DNA from: an uncultured Alteromonadaceae bacterium
Lineage (GTDB): Bacteria; Pseudomonadota; Gammaproteobacteria; Enterobacterales; Alteromonadaceae
Direction of reading: 5' to 3'
Assembly: GCA_947501935.1 (NCBI GenBank)
Contig: CANMXU010000003.1
Location: 124,001-188,000, forward strand
DNA: 64,000 bases
Positions 19,067-27,932 of the stretch are shown in pieces; positions within the stretch are counted from its first letter, which is position 1; each line of letters starts with the position of its first letter. The notes beneath the pieces are model-generated. The model was not told the origin of the DNA. It saw only the letters and a program-made list of their open reading frames with translations, and made no database searches. The translations under genes and the position numbers were made by a program.

Positions 19067-19366
19067 TGTTACGCTCCTAGCGATTGCTTTGTTATGTATG
19101 CCCAAGGGCATTATTTGTGCTTGCTAGTATCTAAAACGCATAGCGATGAGAATGGTTGACAAACAAAGTGAATTTATTTTAATTAACTGATATGAGTGTT
19201 TAATATTAGCTCTGCTCAGCTGTTGCTATCGCCGCAAAAATATCGTGAAAAATTCTTTTAATACAGAATGTTAATTAAAAAACATGGTTGCGCAGCCAAA
19301 CGGCAATGTGATATAAATCAACCGATAACAATTTAAAAATAATTATAAAATTAAAAGGAACTTAAT

Positions 19367-20929
19367 ATGTCTATTACCACTTCGTTGGTTAACTTGATGA
19401 ACAATCATTTACCCAGCCCTGTTGGCCGTTTGGTCAACAAAGTAGCCACTAATCGTTTATCAGCATCAACCCACCCTCGGCCTAATACTTTTAGTTTATG
19501 GTCGCCTATTGGCACAAAATCACCGAGCCAATATTTAACTTGGCATTCTGTTACCGATAAGCGCTACTTTGATTTACATATGCGCCCTGCCAGTGAAGAG
19601 TATTGTAAGTCGTTACCTTCAAACGAAATTGTCGAAGGTTCACCTTTTCCCTTTGGTGAAGTTACCGATTTATTTTCTCGCGGCGACAACTTTAAAAAAG
19701 GCCGTTCAAGCGTATTTTTTATGTTTTTTGCCCAATGGTTTACTGATGGCTTTTTCCGTTCAGATTTTCATGATGGCCGTAAAACCACCACTAATCACAA
19801 TATCGACCTTGCCCAAATTTATGGCAAGAACGAAGAAGTGGCGCTGATGCTTAGATCTGGCAACAAGGGCAAATTAACCAGCCAAATGATTAATGGTGAA
19901 GAGTTTCCCGACTCGTTAGGGGAAATAGGCGACGATGGCCTATGGCAAGTAAAAGAGAAGTATCGCGAGCTACCTTATATTAAAGATGTGGATGTTCGTA
20001 AAAAAGTAATTGATGTGGTTAAAGAAGAGAAAAAAATTAACCTTTATGCAACCGGCTTAGAACGTGGCAATAGTATTTTAGGTAACATTTGTTTTTCTAC
20101 GCTATTTTTGCGCGAACACAATAATATTTGTGACGAACTCAGCCTAGCTTACCCAACATGGGATGACGACCGTTTATTCCATACCGCGCGCATTAACAAT
20201 ACCGTGATTTTAATGAAGCTGGTGATTGAAGATTATGTTAATCACATCGCTGGTTTAAAAGTATTGCAAATGGACCCAAGCTTTGCCGAAAAAGAAAAAT
20301 GGTATCGCACGCCATGGATCGCCGCAGAATTTAACCTGTTATATCGCTGGCATAGTTTGATCCCCAATAGTTTAGAGCTTAATGGCGGTGAAGAGGCGTT
20401 AGTAGCCAACTATGGTTTGTTACGTTCACAAGGTTTAGACGCAATTTTTTCCGCCGCGTCAAAACAGCAAGCAGGTAAAATATGTTTGCAAAATGCACCA
20501 GGTTTTATGTTACCAATAGAACGGGTGATGATTGAAAAAGGCCGCAGCTGGTGTTTGCCAGCTTATAACGAATATCGCGTGCAATTTGGTATGGAAAAAT
20601 TAACTAAATTTTCAGACTTTACTGCAGATAAGGGCTTACAAGATAAACTTAAGGCCTTATATAAAACTGTTGATAATGTCGAATTAACCGTCGGTTTATT
20701 TGCCGAAGAATCAAAAAGCTACCCGATCACCGGTTCTCTGTTAACCACCATGGTTGCCTATGACGCGGTTACACAAATTTATACCAATCCGTTGCTAGCA
20801 AAAATTAACTACACTAAAAAGAACTTCTCGCCAGAAGGCATGGCACGTATTAAGAAAACTAAAAGCTTTCAAGACTTAGTTAATCGTAATATGAGTAAAG
20901 ATACTAAAGTAAGTTTGGCAGCTAAATAG
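19367..20929 (+). CDS. Cyclooxygenase-like haem peroxidase
   Basis: 520-aa member of the animal haem peroxidase superfamily, closest in motif to cyclooxygenase/PIOX-type fatty-acid oxygenases. LFLREHNNICDEL (247-259) and PTWDDDRLFHTARI (263-276) match the family core. FNLLYRWHSLIP (322-333) matches the COX block with catalytic Tyr (here Tyr326) and proximal haem His (here His329). The C-terminal ELTVGLFAEE also fits. In the distal block FAQWFTDGFF (121-130) the Gln is kept, but the usual distal His aligns with Asp127. There is no signal peptide, so it is cytoplasmic. It converges on a lipoxygenase/cytochrome operon. The product is unknown, with a lipid hydroperoxide or other oxylipin likely. 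Confidence 0.85.
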   Translation: MSITTSLVNLMNNHLPSPVGRLVNKVATNRLSASTHPRPNTFSLWSPIGTKSPSQYLTWHSVTDKRYFDLHMRPASEEYCKSLPSNEIVEGSPFPFGEVTDLFSRGDNFKKGRSSVFFMFFAQWFTDGFFRSDFHDGRKTTTNHNIDLAQIYGKNEEVALMLRSGNKGKLTSQMINGEEFPDSLGEIGDDGLWQVKEKYRELPYIKDVDVRKKVIDVVKEEKKINLYATGLERGNSILGNICFSTLFLREHNNICDELSLAYPTWDDDRLFHTARINNTVILMKLVIEDYVNHIAGLKVLQMDPSFAEKEKWYRTPWIAAEFNLLYRWHSLIPNSLELNGGEEALVANYGLLRSQGLDAIFSAASKQQAGKICLQNAPGFMLPIERVMIEKGRSWCLPAYNEYRVQFGMEKLTKFSDFTADKGLQDKLKALYKTVDNVELTVGLFAEESKSYPITGSLLTTMVAYDAVTQIYTNPLLAKINYTKKNFSPEGMARIKKTKSFQDLVNRNMSKDTKVSLAAK

Positions 20930-21000
20930 CTCATCAGCTGCAAAAGAAAATAAGAATTAAGATAAGCAATAAGACAGTACTTAAAGCTTTTCTTAAGACA

Positions 21001-21041
21001 AAAAACGGTAATTACTAATTAAATTAGTCGTTACCGTTTTT
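21001..21041. terminator. Bidirectional terminator, peroxidase / cytochrome
   Basis: AAAAACGGTAA (21001-21011) pairs with TTACCGTTTTT (21031-21041), enclosing a smaller CTAATT/AATTAG element. The A-tract and T-tract on the two sides suit both convergent genes. Confidence 0.88.
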
Positions 21042-21069
21042 TATTTTCATCAAACAAATACCTAAATAA

Positions 21070-23229
21070 TTAAATCGTTTTCAAATATTCCAATAACGCA
21101 TCACATTGCTGCGGCTCAATTTTAGGACCAATAACCCCACTTTCTTGCTGCCAATAAGGCTGATTAGTATCGTACTTTTCAGAAAAGTGATGACCACTAT
21201 TTAGATTACCAACAATATTACTGTCGAGGATAAAGTAGCCTTTATCGTCATACTGTAAGCCCTTTTCAAAATACTCTAGCGCGAGTTCTTGATAATTATC
21301 TGGCTGCTTAATGCCAATATTTTCAGCATCAAAATTAAGACTGCCTAACTGAATAAAACGTGGGCGCTGGTCATTGCTCGGACAAATTAAGTCGCGAATA
21401 GTTGCTACCGAACCATTATGTAAAAATGGTGCTGTTGCCCACACGCCATTTAATGGCCGCGCTTTATAACCCCAACCCGCCTGAATACAATTAGGACGAC
21501 CACCTTTAATTTTCTCTTGTAAGCTTGCGTCATTAACGCCAGAGCGAATAAACCAAGCATCAATGGCTTTATCAACCGTTGACGCTAACGCATAACCAAA
21601 CGGCACATTGGCACCGTCTGATATCCATTGGTCAACAAGTGAATAGTCGTTATGCTCTAAAGGTTTTTTCTGGTAATAATTCGCGTCAAAAGGATAAAGT
21701 GCTTCAACATTTTTATGCTTAGCCACTTCATTAGGGTCGCGCACACAAATATTAGACGCCATTTGCAAACCATAAGTACGCTCGTCAACCGCTCCAACTT
21801 CCGCGCCGCTAGTATCAACGGTACGATTTATCATCACACCCGCCTGTTTATTATCAGTACCTATTTGCTTAAGCGGAATAACGTTTAGCTGTAGTACCTT
21901 TTCTTTGGTTTTATTTGCTAAGCCACCCGTTTTCCAGGCAATATTATCGAAATATTTTTCATCCCAAATTTCAGCACTAGTTAACGTAGGTAAATGACAA
22001 CCTTGGCAATGCTTTTGATAAACGGCTTTGCCTTGATCTGCTTTCGTATGGTCTATTTTTGACAGCAACCATTTAGGTTCTTTTAAACCGGAAAAGCCGC
22101 GATCTTTATTAGGCTGTTCGCCAGCTAAAAATTCTTCCATCCACACTAAATTTTCAACTGGAATTGAGGAACTGAAACGATTATCTTTTGCAGGTGATTT
22201 CACATCAAGATAAGCTTTCACTCCCATTGCTTCACCCACATTACGAATTAACGGCCCCATTACTGAAGCGTCATATTGCACCCAATCAAACCAAGGGGCG
22301 GTCCAAATATGTGGATAATTTACTGGTGCATCAATGGGTGCATAGTTTTCAGGGCGATCAATATTGTCAGAAAAAACCTCATTGCCAATACGATTTAGTG
22401 CATCTAAACGACTAAACCCTTCGGTAACTTCAATAACATCGCCACCTTGGAGTTGCGCTTCTACCACCGACAGAAATTCTTTTGATAAAGCTAATTTGGT
22501 AGTTGGCCCATATTGCGTACCTAAAACATTGCGCGCGAAGCGATCAAAACGACCATCAAACACCGGTATTTTACTCGACAATACCGTTTGACCAATCGCC
22601 GCAGTTAGCGCTTTTTGCAGTAAACCTAAGTCAGTAGTAGCTGGGCCACCTTCCACTATATACTCAACTGGCTCATTTAAACCGTCACCATGAATAAAAT
22701 GACTGGTATGACAAGCAGCACAGGTTAAGCCGATAGTTTCTGTTTCACGGCTAATGCCTTTAATATTTTGCGAAAAAGTTTTGGCAAAACCTATTGGTAA
22801 GCCATCAGGGTTATTATCGGGATCTGACTTACTACGAATAAAACCAAAACGTAAAATATAGTCTTCATCAACAAACTTATCTTGCTTAGAAAACAGCATG
22901 GTAAAAGGTGACTGGCTTGGCTGCTCTAAGCTGATTATCCAATTATAAGGCAAGGGTAAAGTACGTGTACCTTGGCTTAAGTGATGATATTTTTTGGTGG
23001 CCTGACTTGGGTCATCAGTTTTATTGCCCCAGTTTTGCTCAAGCCATTGCTGGGTTAACCATTTTCCTTGATTATTTTTCACCTGTAGTTCTGGCAATTC
23101 AGGTGCTGATAAAGTTTCAACAATACTTTTATATTGCGTAGTTAGGCTGATCAGCCAAAACAGTACCAAGATAATTAATAGCAGATGAAAGCTACGTTTT
23201 CGGGTAATTTTTTTTATTCGTTCAAGCAT
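21070..23229 (-). CDS. RoxA-like dihaem c-type cytochrome
   Basis: 719-aa exported protein with an N-terminal transmembrane anchor (FHLLLIILVLFWLISLTTQY). Two CxxCH haem sites are present: CAACH at 170-174 and CQGCH at 408-412. The block around the first haem (GLTCAACHTSHF, then VEGGPATTDLGLLQKAL) and the late RPLNGVWATAPFLHNGSV segment are typical of the RoxA/RoxB and MauG-related dihaem group. RoxA enzymes cleave polyisoprenoid double bonds with O2; others are peroxidases or electron carriers. An ATG 12 bp upstream lacks a ribosome site, while 23229 has GGAG. It lies 106 bp downstream of lipoxygenase, likely in one operon. Confidence 0.8.
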   Translation of the reverse strand: MLERIKKITRKRSFHLLLIILVLFWLISLTTQYKSIVETLSAPELPELQVKNNQGKWLTQQWLEQNWGNKTDDPSQATKKYHHLSQGTRTLPLPYNWIISLEQPSQSPFTMLFSKQDKFVDEDYILRFGFIRSKSDPDNNPDGLPIGFAKTFSQNIKGISRETETIGLTCAACHTSHFIHGDGLNEPVEYIVEGGPATTDLGLLQKALTAAIGQTVLSSKIPVFDGRFDRFARNVLGTQYGPTTKLALSKEFLSVVEAQLQGGDVIEVTEGFSRLDALNRIGNEVFSDNIDRPENYAPIDAPVNYPHIWTAPWFDWVQYDASVMGPLIRNVGEAMGVKAYLDVKSPAKDNRFSSSIPVENLVWMEEFLAGEQPNKDRGFSGLKEPKWLLSKIDHTKADQGKAVYQKHCQGCHLPTLTSAEIWDEKYFDNIAWKTGGLANKTKEKVLQLNVIPLKQIGTDNKQAGVMINRTVDTSGAEVGAVDERTYGLQMASNICVRDPNEVAKHKNVEALYPFDANYYQKKPLEHNDYSLVDQWISDGANVPFGYALASTVDKAIDAWFIRSGVNDASLQEKIKGGRPNCIQAGWGYKARPLNGVWATAPFLHNGSVATIRDLICPSNDQRPRFIQLGSLNFDAENIGIKQPDNYQELALEYFEKGLQYDDKGYFILDSNIVGNLNSGHHFSEKYDTNQPYWQQESGVIGPKIEPQQCDALLEYLKTI

Positions 23230-23335
23230 TAAAAACTCCATTATTTTGCTTTTTATTATTATTGGATTGCAGGTAAAAATGCAGTAGCCATAGGCTCTGC
23301 ATTAATACGCTTCCTTGATATTTAATTAAATTAGT

Positions 23336-25045
23336 TTATACAGTCACGCTATTAGGCACGTTGTTAGGGTGCATATAGGGGTAAGGATATTTTCTATAAG
23401 CATTGGCTTTGTCAATTTTCTCACCAATACTAAGCAAGTTTTTCTGATGATTTTTAATTAATTGCTGCGCCTCAACATCAAATTTATCTAAGTCATATTG
23501 ACCAGCTTTATTCACTTTAAAGTTGGTCAAATAAAAGATAAACGCTTGTTGAAAAGCCATGCTATAACGCGGGAAAAACTTCACTATTTGTTCTTCGCTT
23601 TGATATTCATCAGGAGACGTTAATGGCGCTAAATAAGAAGAAAATGGCATATTCGGCGGATAACCAGCACATTCATATTGCGGGTAATGCACCGCAGAGT
23701 GATGAGCTGTGGTAATGAAAAGAATATGCCCCACAATTTCAGCGAGCTGTTTAACGCTAGTAAATGCGGTAGGAAAGTCGGTTAAGCCACAGTTATTCTC
23801 GCTTTTTGCACCGCCAAGCTCTGCCGCCCACGCTTGCAATTCATAATCTTGTATTACCGCGTCATCATTGGCGTAATAAAGAGATAAGTAGTCAAAAGCA
23901 AACTCTTGGCTTTCTTGCCACCATAACTTTCCGTCATCTCGATAAGGATAAACTAAGTTAGGGTTGCCCATATGGCGATTTTTAATATCATTAGGGAAAG
24001 TGAATTCTTTAAAGCTAAATTCGTTCATGCCTTTGCCCATAAAATTCACTAAGGCTTCGTTATCACAAGCAAACATTTTACCGAATTCAGGAATTGAACC
24101 ATCAGGCGCAGGCTCAAATAATGGGTTTACGTTAACGCTTAAGGTGAATTTTAAATGCGGTGCAAGTAAGGCAAACAGCGGATGCTGCTCACTTAGCTGC
24201 CTATGGCTAACCATAATAATTGATTCAAGCACATAATGAATTCGGGTGGCATGAGTCCATAATTCTTGATGAGTACCATCAGCCGCCTGTATAACCGCTC
24301 GCGCTGATTTCCAGCGAGCATCTTCAGGGGTAATAATGGGGTTTTCAGCACTGGTATTTTCGGAAACATCAAATTGTACCGCTTTAATGTCTAACTGGCC
24401 TTCACTATTTAGGCAGTATAAAGCGATAGCGGGAGTTACATATTTACGTAAACCTTGTACTGTTCCGGGATTATCGAGCAACTCTTTTAACATGCCATAG
24501 TTAGTGACATAAAAGCGATCATCGGCTAAAGCTACAGAAAACTCACTGGCATTCATACCAACCATTTCAGCCGTTATTTGAAAGGTTTCAGGCAACGGAT
24601 TAGCCGGATTAATACCTTCAATAACCACCGGATTCATACCAGCAAGGCGTTGATAACCTAAATATTGGTTGTCCCAAAAATTATCACGCATTTGTATATT
24701 TGGAAACGGCGCACGTTTGAAAAAAAGATAATCACTGTATTTTTTAAACGGACGCTTTAGTACTGAAAATTTGAAATAGCGTTTAGCTAATCCCGGTAAG
24801 CTGGTTACCGTGCCAGCCATATTAGCCGCCAACTTTAAGTTATATTTTAAGGTAGGCTTTTCTTGTTTCGGTAACTTATTAATGGTGGCTATTTGGCCGT
24901 TATAAGTTAGTGAAAACGCATATTCTGCTCGTGTTTTTTCCAACGACTTTAAACGTTGCTCTTTGTTTTCACCGTCTTGCTGCGGCAAGCTCAACTTAGT
25001 TTTGCCGTTTTGCTCTTTCATTGATAAAGCTATGGTATTACTCAT
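23336..25045 (-). CDS. Lipoxygenase-family protein
   Basis: 569-aa non-haem iron fatty-acid dioxygenase. The C-terminal catalytic core is recognisable: THQELWTHATRIH (258-270) and SHRQLSEQHPLFALLAPHLK carry the first histidine cluster, HHSAVHY (448-454) gives His449 and His453, and the chain ends NSVTV, placing a C-terminal carboxylate as the fifth ligand. There is no signal peptide and no PLAT domain is evident. Spacing between His259 and His265 is one residue longer than in plant and animal enzymes. It lies 84 bp after the chemoreceptor gene and before a RoxA-like cytochrome. A polyunsaturated fatty-acid substrate is expected from the family. Confidence 0.87.
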   Translation of the reverse strand: MSNTIALSMKEQNGKTKLSLPQQDGENKEQRLKSLEKTRAEYAFSLTYNGQIATINKLPKQEKPTLKYNLKLAANMAGTVTSLPGLAKRYFKFSVLKRPFKKYSDYLFFKRAPFPNIQMRDNFWDNQYLGYQRLAGMNPVVIEGINPANPLPETFQITAEMVGMNASEFSVALADDRFYVTNYGMLKELLDNPGTVQGLRKYVTPAIALYCLNSEGQLDIKAVQFDVSENTSAENPIITPEDARWKSARAVIQAADGTHQELWTHATRIHYVLESIIMVSHRQLSEQHPLFALLAPHLKFTLSVNVNPLFEPAPDGSIPEFGKMFACDNEALVNFMGKGMNEFSFKEFTFPNDIKNRHMGNPNLVYPYRDDGKLWWQESQEFAFDYLSLYYANDDAVIQDYELQAWAAELGGAKSENNCGLTDFPTAFTSVKQLAEIVGHILFITTAHHSAVHYPQYECAGYPPNMPFSSYLAPLTSPDEYQSEEQIVKFFPRYSMAFQQAFIFYLTNFKVNKAGQYDLDKFDVEAQQLIKNHQKNLLSIGEKIDKANAYRKYPYPYMHPNNVPNSVTV

Positions 25046-25129
25046 GCCCTGCTCCTTGCGGGTTATTTTTATTATTTTATTTACGTTAGTTATGTTTACT
25101 TGCGTTGCTTATATTATTTATGTTGCTTG

Positions 25130-26653
25130 CTAGCCAAGGTCAAACTTACCTACGCTTTGCTGCAAACGTGTCATTAAGGAAATTAAATGATTGCCAGACT
25201 CTGAGGTAGATCTCGCCCCTAATGAGGTGGTATTGGCAATATCGTTAATGCTTTCAGCATTATTATTAATACCATGAGTAACCATGCTCTGCTCTTCTGC
25301 TGCGCTGGCTATTTGTTCGTTCATTGCCATAATATTCGCAATTGAATCAGAGAAATCAACAAACACCTTCTCTACTTGCTTAGTATCGTTAACACTCAAA
25401 TGCGCCATTTCTTGGCATTGCTGCATAGTTTCTACCGCGGTGTTGGTATTACCGCGCAGCTTGGTGATCATCTCTTGAATTTCTTCGGTTGAACTTTGGG
25501 TACGCTGTGCCAGTGTTCTTACTTCATCAGCAACAACTGCAAAACCTCGGCCATGCTCTCCTGCCCGTGCCGCTTCAATCGCTGCATTTAATGCTAATAA
25601 ATTAGTTTGCTCGGTTATTGCGGTAATAATGCTAACCACTGAGCTGATGCTTTCACTATCGGCTTCAATACGCTCAATCGCTTTAGCTGAAGAGGCCACC
25701 TCATCTGCTAACTTTTCAATAGAATGCATTGACTCGCCAACCGAACTTCGCCCTTGCTCTACCAAAGTAGCGCTTTCTTGCACCGCTTGATTCGCGGTTG
25801 CTGAAGCCGTTGCTATAGAGCCAATAGATTCACTCATTTCGCGTATGGAATGCACCAGCTGTTCAACTTCTGATATTTGCTGAGTTACCCCTTTTAAGGT
25901 TGTTTCTGAAACATCGGAATTTTGTTGCGCTGCCGCTGAAAGCTCGGTCATCACTTGGCCAACTTCAGCCACCATATTTCGTAAACTCGCCACCATGCCA
26001 ATAGTAGACTGCTCTAAGCTTGGGTGGCTTAAATCGATAGACAAGTTGCCTTGGGCAATATTGCGCGCAACTTCGGTAGTTTTTTCTAAAGGAGGAATTG
26101 AAGAGCGCAAAGTAATATATATCAGGCCGATCACAGTGCTAATAAATAAGAAAACTAGAAAGACCACTAGGCTTTTAACAAAGCCTGCGGCATCACGCAG
26201 TTGCTCGCCAAAAATAATACTTTTTTCCAGCGGCCACACCATAAATTCATTGAGCTTGGCAATTTCTGCTGTCGATAAGAATTCTTGATTGGCCTTAGCT
26301 AAAATAGGTAGGTACTGAGTTTCAAAGCGAACAATATCTTCTGTGGCTAAATCAACCAGCTCGCCATAACCAAATAAATGGAATAATTGCACTTCAGCCC
26401 AGAATACCGAGTCTAAAACATTGGTTGCCCACTTTATCGCATCTTGCCCTAATGGCACCAATTCTGATTTACGTACTTGCGGTTGCTGCAATTTATAATT
26501 AATTTCGGTTACTGCAAGCATATGGTTGCGTTCAAAATAAGCAAAACCAGTGACTTTGCCCATCATGCGCACACCAAACATCACTACGAGCAAAGCAACT
26601 ATTGCCGCTAAAATAGTGAACTGTAACTTTTGTTTTAAGGTGAATTTAGCCAT
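25130..26653 (-). CDS. Methyl-accepting chemotaxis protein
   Basis: 507-aa transmembrane chemoreceptor. TM1 ([19 protein letters not shown]) is followed by a helical periplasmic domain of about 125 residues, TM2 ([20 protein letters not shown]), a HAMP domain, and a signalling hairpin whose tip is [20 protein letters not shown] plus [18 protein letters not shown]. The sensor domain is not assigned to a known ligand class. The frame opens at 26686, but the ATG at 26653 follows AAGGAG and starts [10 protein letters not shown]. It is the first gene of a probable operon with lipoxygenase and RoxA-like cytochrome, which suggests sensing of their substrates or products. Confidence 0.92.
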   Translation of the reverse strand: MAKFTLKQKLQFTILAAIVALLVVMFGVRMMGKVTGFAYFERNHMLAVTEINYKLQQPQVRKSELVPLGQDAIKWATNVLDSVFWAEVQLFHLFGYGELVDLATEDIVRFETQYLPILAKANQEFLSTAEIAKLNEFMVWPLEKSIIFGEQLRDAAGFVKSLVVFLVFLFISTVIGLIYITLRSSIPPLEKTTEVARNIAQGNLSIDLSHPSLEQSTIGMVASLRNMVAEVGQVMTELSAAAQQNSDVSETTLKGVTQQISEVEQLVHSIREMSESIGSIATASATANQAVQESATLVEQGRSSVGESMHSIEKLADEVASSAKAIERIEADSESISSVVSIITAITEQTNLLALNAAIEAARAGEHGRGFAVVADEVRTLAQRTQSSTEEIQEMITKLRGNTNTAVETMQQCQEMAHLSVNDTKQVEKVFVDFSDSIANIMAMNEQIASAAEEQSMVTHGINNNAESINDIANTTSLGARSTSESGNHLISLMTRLQQSVGKFDLG

Positions 26654-26760
26654 GACATCACTCCTTATGTCTTGTAGAAGTTCCAATTGATATATGCATC
26701 AGTCCTTGGAATTCATTGAAAATACGGGTTAGTTAAAGCGTAACTTTTTTGACTTAATAA

Positions 26761-26769
26761 TTAGACTAA
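26761..26769. promoter_or_regulatory. TTAGACTAA element upstream of the chemoreceptor-lipoxygenase operon
   Basis: Reverse complement TTAGTCTAA, the same core as the palindrome upstream of acs, 108 bp upstream of the chemoreceptor start. It is nested in an imperfect inverted repeat GACTTAATAA/TTATTTAAGTC. Candidate operator only. Confidence 0.3.
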
Positions 26770-26947
26770 TTAACTTATTTAAGTCATTCAGTTAAAAAGC
26801 TGAGAATGAATGTAAGCAATTGATAAAAAAGTACTATAACAAAAACATCAGCAAATTAATAAGTAAACTCATTGAAAATGTTGAACTATTAAGAAAGGTA
26901 GTGGTACAGCCTGTCGCCGTATTTTATGAGGGGGGTGATAAAAAAAC

Positions 26948-27037
26948 ATGGCTAATTTACAAAGTTGCATATCGCATAGTCCTTTAATAATAAAACATCC
27001 TGAATTACCCGATCAATACTGGCTCACCTTTAATTAA
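26948..27037 (+). CDS. Possible 29-aa small ORF
   Basis: ATG followed by 28 further sense codons; the product starts MANLQSCISHSPLIIKH and ends DQYWLTFN. A G-run (GGGGGGTGA) about 10 bases upstream could act as a ribosome site. No homologue is recognised and the length gives little coding evidence. Listed only because this 439-bp gap otherwise holds no gene. Confidence 0.18.
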   Translation: MANLQSCISHSPLIIKHPELPDQYWLTFN

Positions 27038-27092
27038 AAAGCAAATTCATCCCTTTGAGGAAATGTACTGGGAATGCTAGCGACTATTACAA

Positions 27093-27752
27093 CTACTTTT
27101 GATTAAAATTCGGCTCTGAAATATCTAAATGGCCAATCGCGATAACCGCTTGGGTGCGGTTGCGAACATTTAATTTACGAAAAATAGCAGTGGCGTGAGC
27201 TTTAATGGTGGCTTCTGAAACATGTAAATCGTAAGCGATTTGTTTGTTTAGCATGCCTTGGGCGAACATCATTAAAATTTTATATTGCTGCTGAGTTAAG
27301 CTGGCAACTCGTTCGGCAATATCAGAACTTTCATCGTCGTTGGCTAATGCTTGAAAATCTTCAGGCACCCAAACATTACCTAACAATACTTGCTGAATGG
27401 CGATAAAAATAAGATCAATAGGGGTTGATTTAGGCACAAATCCGGCAGCACCAAATTCCATTGCTTTAGTAATTGTGTCTTGGTCTTCATGAGCAGAAAC
27501 AATAACTACTGGCATATGCGGATAATGATTTCGAACATGTATTAGAGTATTAAAACCGTGCGCACCAGGTATGTTTAAATCAAGTAGCACTAAGTCACTG
27601 TCGTCATGATTAACTAATAGCTGTTCAAACTCAGCAATTGTTTGTGCTTCTAACCAGTTGGTTTCGGTAAATTTAGACTTTAATGTACCTAGTAAGGCTT
27701 GCCTAAATAAAGGATGGTCATCAGCTATTATTATTTTTTCTGGCTGAATCAT
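27093..27752 (-). CDS. crbR: LuxR-type response regulator (CrbR-like)
   Basis: 219-aa NarL/LuxR-family regulator. The receiver starts KIIIADDHPLFRQALLGTL. Its phosphorylation Asp lies in DLVLLDLNIPG, and the conserved Lys in AAGFVPKSTP. The C-terminal helix-turn-helix is VASLTQQQYKILMMFAQG, then IAYDLHVSEATIKAHATAIF and RKLNVRNRTQAV. It resembles CrbR/ErdR regulators that activate acs with CrbS/MxtR kinases, and a CrbS-like kinase lies 15 kb away. The link to acs is inference. It could instead or also serve the adjacent chemoreceptor-lipoxygenase operon, which starts 440 bp downstream on the same strand. Confidence 0.8.
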   Translation of the reverse strand: MIQPEKIIIADDHPLFRQALLGTLKSKFTETNWLEAQTIAEFEQLLVNHDDSDLVLLDLNIPGAHGFNTLIHVRNHYPHMPVVIVSAHEDQDTITKAMEFGAAGFVPKSTPIDLIFIAIQQVLLGNVWVPEDFQALANDDESSDIAERVASLTQQQYKILMMFAQGMLNKQIAYDLHVSEATIKAHATAIFRKLNVRNRTQAVIAIGHLDISEPNFNQK

Positions 27753-27932
27753 AAGTTTACCCTTAACGTCGTGCGGTATTTAATGAATGTATAGTAAAGC
27801 GGATTGTTTTAACGCCTTTGTTACAGTCTAACACGTGTAATATTACATAGCTGTTTCAGTTGAGCAATAGCTAGTCATAACTATGCTCAACCTCATAACT
27901 ATTTAAACGTTAAAGATCAAAGTGTTCGGTAA

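Larger units (their letters stand above)
26654..27092. other. Intergenic region upstream of the chemoreceptor operon
   Basis: 439 bp, AT-rich. It contains the TTAGACTAA element at 26761-26769 inside a larger imperfect inverted repeat (GACTTAATAA ... TTATTTAAGTC, about 26751-26785). A possible 29-codon frame on the plus strand is listed separately. No terminator for the preceding regulator gene and no RNA gene was recognised. Confidence 0.5.
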
